Assembly: GCF_022690685.1 (NCBI RefSeq)
Contig: NZ_JALCYY010000001.1
Coordinates: 124,001 to 188,000 of the forward strand
Direction of reading: 5' to 3'
Length of the DNA: 64,000 bases
Origin: Anaeromyxobacter terrae
Lineage (GTDB): Bacteria; Myxococcota; Myxococcia; Myxococcales; Anaeromyxobacteraceae
Shown here: positions 20,322 through 27,513 of the stretch, in pieces
Numbering within the stretch: the first letter of the stretch is position 1
Layout of the letters: every line of letters starts with the position of its first letter
Translations under genes and position numbers: made by a program
Notes under the pieces: model-generated
Databases searched by the model: none
What the model saw: only the letters and a program-made list of their open reading frames with translations
What the model was told of the DNA's origin: nothing

Positions 20322-21674
20322 ATGCACGCTCCTGCCCCCGTCCCAGGCCCGGATCTTGCGACTCCACAGGGAGTCATGCCGGCCCGAGGGGACGCCGCGC
20401 GCTGGAGGCGCGTCATCACCGCCAACGTCGAGTGCCGCTGGAAGCGCACGCGGTGGTTCCTGTTCGCTGCTTTCTACGCGGTCTGGCTGGCGTTCTGCGC
20501 CGCGCTCGCGGTGATCGGCTATCCCGCGTGGCGCGTCGCGGCGCTCGCGGGGGTCCTCGTCGCGCTGCTCGTCTCGCACGTGGCCCGCGCGGTGAGCGAG
20601 CGGGTCGCGAGCGCCTGCGAGGGCGACGAGCGCCAGCCCTTCGCCTTCATCGTCATCGCCATCGCGATGACCGGCGGCCTGCACAGCCCGGTCCTCATCG
20701 CCCTCATGGGAGCCGTGACGCAGTTCACGATCCGCCGCGGGATCTGCCGGGCGACGCTCGCCACGCTCGCGGCGCTGGTCGTGCTCGTCGCCGCGATGGT
20801 CGTCGTCCCGCAGGGCTGGATCGGCCCGGTCATCCCGGATCCGCTGTACAGCGTGAGCGCGCTCGGCTTCCTCGTCATGTCCGTGGTGCTGCACACCGAC
20901 TACATGTCCCTCCTCGCGCGCACCGTCGAGACGACCCTCGGCCAGATCTTCCGCTCCCGCGAGGAGATCGCCGGCCAGGCGCTCGAGCGCGCCCGCGAGC
21001 TGGAGCTCCTCAGCTCGAAGCTCTCGCACGAGCTCCGCAACCCCCTCGGCGCGATCAAGGCGCTCGTGCAGCTCTCGGCGCGCGAGGCGAACGAGCCCGA
21101 GATCCGCGAGCGGCTCGAGGTGGTCGAGGGCGAGGTCGAGCGCATCCAGGCGATCCTCCAGGGATACCTCTCCTTCTCGCGGCCGCTCGACACCCTGCGC
21201 CCGGAGCCGGTCGCGCTCGGCGCGCTGGCGGACGACGCCCTGGCAGTCCTCGAGGCGCGCGCGGAGAGCGCGGGCGTGTCGCTCCGGCGGCGCGGCGACG
21301 CCCGCCTCGTCGCCGATCCGCGGCGCCTCAAGGAGGCGTTCCTGAACCTCGTCGCGAACGCCATCGAGGCGACGCCGCGCAAGGGCCACGTGGAGGTCGA
21401 GATCGGGGAGCGCGACGGGCAGGTGCGGGTCGCGGTGAGCGACACCGGCCGCGGCATGCCGCCGGAGGTGCTCGAGCGCCTCGGGACGCCGTTCTTCACC
21501 ACGCGTGACGAGGGGACCGGGCTCGGCGTGCTCCTCGCCCGCGGCGCGTTCGTCCAGCACGGCGGCACGCTCGAGTACGAGAGCGCGCCCGGCCGGGGCA
21601 CGGTCGCGACCGCCGTCCTCCCGCGTGAGCCCACGGGGAGGTGTGTCGATGGCGCGCTTGCTGCTCGTGGATGA
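20322..21674 (+). CDS. Membrane sensor histidine kinase (NtrB/AtoS type)
   Basis: 450 aa from ATG 20322; ATG 20376 is an alternative and neither has a strong ribosome site. About five hydrophobic segments lie between residues 40 and 195. A coiled-coil linker leads to the phosphoacceptor box L-S-H-E-L-R-N-P-L-G-A-I-K near 250 and an HATPase domain with N-L-V-A-N-A-I-E-A, D-T-G-R-G-M and G-T-G-L-G-V motifs. The coding end overlaps the next gene by 26 nt. The neighbour is a sigma-54-dependent response regulator, so the pair forms one two-component system. The signal is unknown; a membrane or respiratory cue is possible because the sensor is almost entirely transmembrane. Confidence 0.9.
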   Translation: MHAPAPVPGPDLATPQGVMPARGDAARWRRVITANVECRWKRTRWFLFAAFYAVWLAFCAALAVIGYPAWRVAALAGVLVALLVSHVARAVSERVASACEGDERQPFAFIVIAIAMTGGLHSPVLIALMGAVTQFTIRRGICRATLATLAALVVLVAAMVVVPQGWIGPVIPDPLYSVSALGFLVMSVVLHTDYMSLLARTVETTLGQIFRSREEIAGQALERARELELLSSKLSHELRNPLGAIKALVQLSAREANEPEIRERLEVVEGEVERIQAILQGYLSFSRPLDTLRPEPVALGALADDALAVLEARAESAGVSLRRRGDARLVADPRRLKEAFLNLVANAIEATPRKGHVEVEIGERDGQVRVAVSDTGRGMPPEVLERLGTPFFTTRDEGTGLGVLLARGAFVQHGGTLEYESAPGRGTVATAVLPREPTGRCVDGALAARG

Positions 21675-22995
21675 CGACCCGCCCGTCCTGTACGCGCTGA
21701 AGGAGCTGGTCCGGTCGCTCGGCCACGAGCCGGTGCTCGCCCGCTCCGGGAAGGAGGCGCTGGAGCGGCTCGAGGGCGTGGACGCCGTGGTCACCGACTA
21801 CGCGATGCCGGAGATGGACGGCCTCGCGCTGGTCCAGGCCATCCGCGAGCAGGACGAGGCCCTCCCGGTCGTCCTCCTCACGGCGCAGGGCTCCGAGCGC
21901 GTCGCGGTCCGGGCGATGAAGGCCGGGGCGTACGAGTACGTGACGAAGCCCTACGACATCGAGGAGATGTCGCTCGTCATCGACCGCGCGCTCGAGGCGC
22001 GCGCGCTCCGCACCCAGAACCGGCGCCTCACCGCGGAGAAGGCGATCGGGAAGAGCCTCGTCGCGGAGACGCCCGCCATGCGCCGCCTGCTCGACGCGGT
22101 CGGGCGGCTCGCGCCGAAGGACATCACCGTGCTCGTCCGCGGCGAGACGGGCACCGGGAAGGAGCTCGTCGCCTCGCTGCTCCACGCCGAGAGCCGGCGC
22201 GCGGGGGGGCCGGTCGTGCGCTTCAACTGCGCGGCGATCCCGGCGGAGCTCGCCGAGGCCGAGCTGTTCGGCCACGCGCGCGGCGCGTTCACCGGCGCGG
22301 CGCAGGCCCGGCGCGGCTTCTTCGCGCAGGCCGACGGCGGGACGCTCGTCCTCGACGAGGTGGGCGAGCTGCCGCTGGCGCTGCAGGCGAAGCTCCTGCG
22401 CGCGCTGCAAGAGGGAGAGATCCAGCCCGTGGGCGCCGGCCGCGTGGAGAAGGTGGACGTGCGCGTCGTCGCGTGCACGAACCGCGACCTGGAGGCGGAG
22501 GCCCGCGCCGGGCGCTTCCGCGAGGACCTCTACTACCGGCTCGCGGTCGTCGAGCTCATGGTCCCGCCGCTCCGCGAGCACCGCGACGACATCCCGGCCC
22601 TCGCCGCCGAGTTCACGCGGCGCTACGCGGAGCGGTTCGGCATGGAGGACGTGCGCCTCTCGCCCGAGCTGGTCGAGGTCCTGCGGACCGCGGACTGGCC
22701 GGGAAACGTGCGCCAGCTCGAGAACGCGATCGCGCGCATGGTCGCGCTCGGCTCGAGCGGCGAGCTCGGGGTGGACGCCTTCGCCCGCGCGCCCGGGGTC
22801 CGCGCCGACGAGCCCGACGTGGAGCCTCCGCCCGAAGGGACCCTGTCGCTCCGCGAGCACCTCGAGGCCGTCGAGCGCAGCCTCATCGTGAAGGCCCTCG
22901 CCGCCACCGGCGGGAACCAGTCCGAGGCCGCCCGGCGGCTGGGCGTGAGCCGCTCTGCGTTCATCGACAGGCTGAAGAAGTACGGCCTCGCGTGA
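21649..22995 (+). CDS. Sigma-54-dependent response regulator (NtrC/AtoC family)
   Basis: 448 aa. The receiver domain has acidic residues D8-D10 and phospho-acceptor Asp50 (V-V-T-D-Y-A-M-P-E-M-D-G). The AAA+ domain has Walker A G-E-T-G-T-G-K-E and the sigma-54 contact loop G-A-F-T-G-A, both intact, so it can activate RpoN promoters. The C-terminal Fis-type HTH reads E-A-A-R-R-L-G-V-S-R-S-A-F. Start at 21649 with GGGGAGGTG upstream; longer frames lie within the kinase gene. It is the cognate partner of the overlapping histidine kinase. Confidence 0.95.
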   Translation: MARLLLVDDDPPVLYALKELVRSLGHEPVLARSGKEALERLEGVDAVVTDYAMPEMDGLALVQAIREQDEALPVVLLTAQGSERVAVRAMKAGAYEYVTKPYDIEEMSLVIDRALEARALRTQNRRLTAEKAIGKSLVAETPAMRRLLDAVGRLAPKDITVLVRGETGTGKELVASLLHAESRRAGGPVVRFNCAAIPAELAEAELFGHARGAFTGAAQARRGFFAQADGGTLVLDEVGELPLALQAKLLRALQEGEIQPVGAGRVEKVDVRVVACTNRDLEAEARAGRFREDLYYRLAVVELMVPPLREHRDDIPALAAEFTRRYAERFGMEDVRLSPELVEVLRTADWPGNVRQLENAIARMVALGSSGELGVDAFARAPGVRADEPDVEPPPEGTLSLREHLEAVERSLIVKALAATGGNQSEAARRLGVSRSAFIDRLKKYGLA

Positions 22996-23197
22996 CGGGG
23001 CTCGTTCGCGCTCAGCGCGCGAGCGCTGCCCAGGCGAGCGCATCGTCAGCGCGGCAGCCGCGACGGGCCAGGCGACGAGCGTGAGCCGACCACGCGCACC
23101 GTCAATCCCGACCGGGAGGTAGCTCCGGTTCGATCCGCACGAAGCGTAGTTGCGCTAGGATGCGAGCCGTCGAGTTCCGCGGCCTTTCGGAGGCGTC

Positions 23198-23677
23198 ATG
23201 CGCACCTCACTCCTCGTCCTCGTCGCCCTCACCGTGGCGGCGTGCGCCGCCGAGCGCGAGCACCTCGACTCCGGCTCGGACGGCGTCACGGTCCTGTGCG
23301 ATCCCTCCGCCTGCGGCCCCGCCCTCGGCATGCCAAACCAGATCTGCGCCGACGGGAGCACGGGCGGGCCGACGGGCCGCTGCGTCGAGCACGCCGGCGG
23401 GCAGTGCGGCTGGGAGATCCGTGAGTGCCCGTCGCGGGTGCGCTGCGGCACGGAGGCCGGGCGCGAGTGCCACGGGGGGTTCGTGTGCGTGGACCTGCCC
23501 GGCGACGGCTGCACGTTCCCCACCGACGCGGGCTGCGACGGCGTCTGCGTGGCGCCGGTCTTCTGCGGCGGGATCGCCGCCATCCGTTGCCCGGACGGCC
23601 GCGCCTGCGTGGACGACCCGCGCGACGAGTGCGCGCCTCCGAGCGGCGCGGACTGCGGCGGGCTCTGCGCTCCGTAG
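23198..23677 (+). CDS. Cys-rich lipoprotein
   Basis: 159 aa. A short signal ends in the lipobox V-A-A with Cys16. The mature protein contains many Cys in regularly spaced C-x(5-10)-C patterns with Gly, Pro and Asp between, organised as three or four similar blocks each containing a G-x-x-C-x-x-x-P/D pattern. This looks like small disulfide-bonded modules of the kind found in eukaryote-like extracellular inhibitors. No family is recognised with confidence. GGAGGCGTC precedes the ATG. The GNAT gene begins 34 bp downstream on the same strand. Confidence 0.7.
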   Translation: MRTSLLVLVALTVAACAAEREHLDSGSDGVTVLCDPSACGPALGMPNQICADGSTGGPTGRCVEHAGGQCGWEIRECPSRVRCGTEAGRECHGGFVCVDLPGDGCTFPTDAGCDGVCVAPVFCGGIAAIRCPDGRACVDDPRDECAPPSGADCGGLCAP

Positions 23678-23711
23678 CGCTGGCTCGTTCACGTTGCCAG
23701 GGAGAGCGCCG

Positions 23712-24167
23712 ATGACCCTCACGATCCGTCACCTCGAGCCGGCGGACTACGGCCCGATCATCCGCGTGCTGGACGCCTGGTGGGGCGGGCGCCGCATGGC
23801 GGACATGCTGCCGCGGCTCTTCTTCGTCCACTTCCGCCCCACGAGCTTCGCCGCCGAGGCGGACGGGAAGCTCGCCGGCTTCCTCGCCGGCTTTCGCTCG
23901 CAGACGCACCGCGAGCAGGCGTACATCCACTTCGTCGGCGTCGATCCCGCGTTCCGCGCGGCCGGCGTGGGCCGCGCGCTCTACGAGCGGTTCTTCGAGG
24001 CGGTCCGGGCGCTGGGCGTGAGCGAGGTGCACGGCGTCACCTCGCCCGTGAACACGGGCTCGCTCGCGTTCCACGCCGCGATGGGCTTCGAGCTGCTCAC
24101 CGGCGAGGCCGGGGCTGCCTACGACGGCCCGGGCGAGCCGCGCGTGCGGCTGCGGAAGCGGATCTGA
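23712..24167 (+). CDS. GNAT-family N-acetyltransferase
   Basis: 151 aa from ATG 23712, with AGGGAGAG upstream. The GNAT acetyl-CoA motif A is visible as V-G-V-D-P-A-F-R-A-A-G-V-G-R-A-L-Y, followed by the motif B region N-T-G-S-L-A-F-H-A-A-M-G-F. It transfers an acetyl group from acetyl-CoA to an amine; the substrate cannot be inferred. Possibly co-transcribed with the upstream lipoprotein, but the functional link is unclear. Confidence 0.88.
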   Translation: MTLTIRHLEPADYGPIIRVLDAWWGGRRMADMLPRLFFVHFRPTSFAAEADGKLAGFLAGFRSQTHREQAYIHFVGVDPAFRAAGVGRALYERFFEAVRALGVSEVHGVTSPVNTGSLAFHAAMGFELLTGEAGAAYDGPGEPRVRLRKRI

Positions 24168-24309
24168 CCGGCCCCGCACGCGACGTCGCTCCCAGGCCCG
24201 CGCACGGTGTCGCACTCGAGGTCACATGCGCTCCCCGATCGAGTGCCGACGAAACGCTCGCGAACGCGCCGGTACCGTGCTCTCCTCCGCGAGGAACCCG
24301 GGGGAAGAC

Positions 24310-25527
24310 ATGACACGCTGGCTCGCGCTCTGCGCCGCTGTGCTCGTCGCGACGGCCTGCAGACAGGCGGGTCGGGATCCGCGTGATGCCGCCGACCTGC
24401 CCCCACCCGGCGACGGTACGCCCTCGGACCCAGCCGATCCCACCAGCAACCCTCCACCCCCGGTCACGAATGAGCCGTCCCCGGCGCCGGCACCGCTGGC
24501 GTGGTACGGCGCCCGTGCGCGGACCGCCCGCGTGCTCGTCCGCGGAAAGGGGACCGCGGTCCTCGACGGGGTGATCTCGCCCGGCGAGTGGGACGGTGCC
24601 GCGCGCCTGGACTTCGACGCGGCGCTGCCGCCGGCGGACGGCGGCGGGACGACCCCCGCGTCGCTCCTCGTGATGAGCGACGCCGTGAACCTGTACGTGG
24701 CCGTGCTCGTCGCGCGCCCCTCGTATGGAGGGGCGACGAATCCCTCGCTGGAGCTCGACCGCGACGCGGACGGAGAGATCGCCGACGGGGACGACGTGAT
24801 CGGCGCGGCGGTCGGCCTCTATCAACCCGTCGACTTCGTGGACGCCTACCGCTGGAAGTGCCCCGGCGATCCCTCAGGCTCCGCGACGTGCGGGCTCGCG
24901 GACACGGCGCTCCTGGAGGGCTTCCCGGAGCCGGGCACGGTCGACGGCGCCGCCGCGGCGGGCTCGGACGGCACCGAGGTCGTGATGGAGCTCTCTCACC
25001 CGCTCACCTCGGGCGATGCGCGAGACATGGCGCTCGATCGCGACGACGTCGTCGCCTTCCGGTTCGACCTGCGCCTGTTCGCGCTCGATCCGATCTGCAA
25101 CTTCGGCCCGACTTGCTACGCGGACCGCTCCGTCGTCTTCCCACCCGAAGAGCCGGGGCTCGTCGAGATCGGCGACGGTCCCGCCGAGATCGCGATCGAC
25201 GTGAAGCCCGGCAGCGCCGAGAACCCGGTGCAGCCCGGCGCGAGCGGCACGCTCCCCGTCGCGCTCCTCTCGAACGAGGCCTTCGACGCGCGCTCCGCCG
25301 ACGCGCCCACGATCCGGCTCGGCGGAGCGGGCATCGCGCGCCTGCCGGACGGCTCGTTCCAGGCGGCGCTCCAGGACGTGGACGCGGACGGCGACCTCGA
25401 CGTGGTGGCCCACTTCACGCTCGCCGACCTCGCGCTCGCCTCCGACGCGACGGACATCGTCCTGACCGGTCGCACGCTCGCCGGCGTACCGTTCCGCGGG
25501 CGGGATGCGATTCGCCTCGTGCCGTGA
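24310..25527 (+). CDS. Lipoprotein with CBM9/DOMON-like domain
   Basis: 405 aa. The start at 24310 has GGGGGAAG upstream and opens into a signal ending V-A-T-A with Cys17. A Pro/Asp-rich linker (about 20-75) acts as a surface spacer. Residues ~90-310 begin with V-L-D-G-V-I-S-P-G-E-W-D-G-A, the pattern of CBM9-like/DOMON family-9 domains that bind carbohydrate or haem. The C-terminal ~100 residues begin A-I-D-V-K-P-G-S and contain T-L-P-V-A-L-L-S and F-D-A-R-S, a module common at the ends of exported bacterial proteins. D-V-D-A-D-G-D-L-D resembles a calcium-binding FG-GAP/dockerin-like loop. The ligand is unknown. Confidence 0.7.
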   Translation: MTRWLALCAAVLVATACRQAGRDPRDAADLPPPGDGTPSDPADPTSNPPPPVTNEPSPAPAPLAWYGARARTARVLVRGKGTAVLDGVISPGEWDGAARLDFDAALPPADGGGTTPASLLVMSDAVNLYVAVLVARPSYGGATNPSLELDRDADGEIADGDDVIGAAVGLYQPVDFVDAYRWKCPGDPSGSATCGLADTALLEGFPEPGTVDGAAAAGSDGTEVVMELSHPLTSGDARDMALDRDDVVAFRFDLRLFALDPICNFGPTCYADRSVVFPPEEPGLVEIGDGPAEIAIDVKPGSAENPVQPGASGTLPVALLSNEAFDARSADAPTIRLGGAGIARLPDGSFQAALQDVDADGDLDVVAHFTLADLALASDATDIVLTGRTLAGVPFRGRDAIRLVP

Positions 25528-25545
25528 ACGATCGCGTGCCCGCGC

Positions 25546-26835
25546 TCACGGCCTCACGACGCGCCCCAGGAACACCAGGGCGCCGGTGGCGTGGTCGCGG
25601 ATGGCGAACACGAAGGGCCGGTCGATCGCGACCGTCCGGACGATCGGCGCGCTCGTCGGCCCGATGATCACCGCCGTCGCCGCGGCCGCCTCCGTGCCCG
25701 CCTCGTTCACCTTCACGAACGCCTGGTGGACGACGTCGGAGACGAGCAGGTCCACCTCGCTCGACATGCGAGAGAAGTCGGCCAGCTCCCCGAACGCGAC
25801 CCCGAGGCCGAGCGCGGCGAGCGGCGGCTTCAGCCCGAGCGAGCTCCGCACCTCGAACCTCGGGAGGGTGAGCGCGAGGTGCTCGCCGTGGAGCGCCGCG
25901 ACGTACTCCTGGAGGCGCGCCGGCGTGAGCTGCTCCTCGAGCGTCGCGAGCCCGCCTGCGGGCGGGACGAGGAGCAGCATCGAGAGCTCTCCGCCGTCGT
26001 AGGGGAGCTCCACCACCTCCACGCCCGCGACCTGCGCGGCCCGGGCGGGCATATCGCCGCTCGCCATCGTGGGCACGAGGATCCGCGACCCGTCGAGGAG
26101 CGTGAACTCGCGGTCGCGGGTGAGGGCCGGATCGAACGCCTTGGCCCACGCGGCGTTGAAGTAGATCGCGTTCACCAGTACCGCGACGGTGTCCGTCGCG
26201 ATCGTCCCGGCCGGCAGCAGCTCACGGATGCGGTCCTCGGTCTCCTGCTCCACCCAGCCGTTGATGGCCGCGCGCGAGGGCTCCGGCGCGCTCGCGAAGT
26301 CGAGGAGCCGCACGTCCGCGCCGTACTCCTCGGCGAGCGTGTCGAGGAACGGCTGCTCGAACCCGAAGCCCTTCCGCGCGAAGAGCTGGTTCACGAGCCG
26401 GAGCCGGAACGGCTGGCCGTCGGTGCCGGAGGCGCCCTCGCCGCGCGACCGGAGCTGCCGGTCGAGGTCGTTCATCGCGCGGTGGTATTGGGGCTCCGGG
26501 ATCGAGACGTGGAGGGTCTGCTCGAACGCGGCCGCGGTCGAGCCCGCCGCTCCCGGGTAGGTCATCGAGAGCGCGAAGGCGATGCTCTGCGGCGAGAAGA
26601 ACAGGTTCTCCTGCGCGTCCGCCGCGAGGACCCGGTACAGGTCGAGCGCGAGCGCGCCGTTGCTCGCCACCGCGGCGGCGAGATCGGCGGCAGGAGCAGA
26701 GGCCGTCACCCGCGCCTGGGTCGAGCCGATCCGGTCGCCCGGCGGCGGCGCGGGCGCGGGCCTCGACCCGCCGCCGCAGGCGGTGGAGAGCGTGAGCGCC
26801 GCGGCGACGAGCGCGGCAGAGCGGGACTGGAGCAT
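25546..26835 (-). CDS. Serpin-family protease inhibitor lipoprotein
   Basis: 429 aa. The lipoprotein signal ends at L-S-T-A with Cys20, followed by a Pro-rich spacer. The serpin fold is recognisable by N-L-F-F-S-P-Q-S-I-A-F-A-L near 75, the breach/shutter region, the hinge N-E-A-G-T-E-A-A-A-A-T-A before the reactive-centre loop, and the C-terminal serpin signature R-P-F-V-F-A-I-R-D. The small-residue hinge is the pattern of inhibitory serpins, so it can probably insert its loop and trap a protease. The P1 residue cannot be fixed from sequence. Likely exposed on the periplasmic or outer face. Convergent with the DOMON-like lipoprotein 18 bp away. Confidence 0.92.
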   Translation of the reverse strand: MLQSRSAALVAAALTLSTACGGGSRPAPAPPPGDRIGSTQARVTASAPAADLAAAVASNGALALDLYRVLAADAQENLFFSPQSIAFALSMTYPGAAGSTAAAFEQTLHVSIPEPQYHRAMNDLDRQLRSRGEGASGTDGQPFRLRLVNQLFARKGFGFEQPFLDTLAEEYGADVRLLDFASAPEPSRAAINGWVEQETEDRIRELLPAGTIATDTVAVLVNAIYFNAAWAKAFDPALTRDREFTLLDGSRILVPTMASGDMPARAAQVAGVEVVELPYDGGELSMLLLVPPAGGLATLEEQLTPARLQEYVAALHGEHLALTLPRFEVRSSLGLKPPLAALGLGVAFGELADFSRMSSEVDLLVSDVVHQAFVKVNEAGTEAAAATAVIIGPTSAPIVRTVAIDRPFVFAIRDHATGALVFLGRVVRP

Positions 26836-26920
26836 GAGGCGGAACCTCCGGACAGGAGCGTAGCAGAGCGGAGGGGGGAGTTCACCGATCGTGCGCAGGG
26901 TACCCTGTCGGCGCGGCCGC

Positions 26921-27418
26921 TCACGCGGGAGGCCGCGAGCCCGGTTCGGGGCCGCGCCACGGGGAGAGGCGCGGGAGCCAGCGCGGGACCGCCCCCGCGT
27001 AGACGGCCCACTCGGCGGGGAAGCTGCGCGCGAGGACCGGCTCCTCTCCCAGGACGACGCGCAGGTGGAAGACGAGCGCCAGGACGAGCGCGTAGGCGAG
27101 GGTCGTCGGCGAGCCCCTCCACGCGGCGATCCCGGCCACGAGCGTGAGCACGGACAGGTACATGGGGTTCCGCGCGAACCGGTAGAGCCCCACCACCACG
27201 AGCCTCCTCGGAGGGGCCCACGGCGCGAGCGTCCCCTTGCCGATGGCGTAGAAGTCGCGCACGCACCAGAGGAGCCCGGCGAACCCGATCCCGGCGAGCA
27301 GGAGGCCCGCGGGGTGGTCGGGCCCGCGCGAAGGATCTCGGCTGGCGATCCAGAGCGGGACCCCGATCCCGACCACCGCCGGCATCGCCAGGAATGCGAT
27401 CACCGCGCGTGCGAACAT
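26921..27418 (-). CDS. Isoprenylcysteine carboxyl methyltransferase-like membrane protein
   Basis: 165 aa with four to five hydrophobic segments. The family motif R-N-P-M-Y-L-S-V-L and the C-terminal G-E-E-P-V-L-x-x-x-F-P-A-E-W-x-x-Y pattern identify the ICMT/PEMT-type membrane methyltransferases. The start at 27418 has GGAGGGAGG upstream; apparent extension further upstream belongs to the frame shadow of the kinase gene. Substrate unknown; bacterial relatives methylate lipids, phenols or isoprenoids. It follows the kinase-TPR gene by 95 bp on the same strand. Confidence 0.8.
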   Translation of the reverse strand: MFARAVIAFLAMPAVVGIGVPLWIASRDPSRGPDHPAGLLLAGIGFAGLLWCVRDFYAIGKGTLAPWAPPRRLVVVGLYRFARNPMYLSVLTLVAGIAAWRGSPTTLAYALVLALVFHLRVVLGEEPVLARSFPAEWAVYAGAVPRWLPRLSPWRGPEPGSRPPA

Positions 27419-27513
27419 CCGAGCCTCCCTCCGCCCTCGTTCGTGCGGTCCTCGCGAGGACCTCGAGCGCCTCCTCGCGCGCGCCATCCGGCGGAGCCCG
27501 CCGGGACGCCTCG

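Noticed and set aside
23127-23136. GGTTCGATCC, resembling a tRNA T-loop
   Set aside because: The flanking bases do not form a T-stem, and no acceptor, D or anticodon arms are visible around it.
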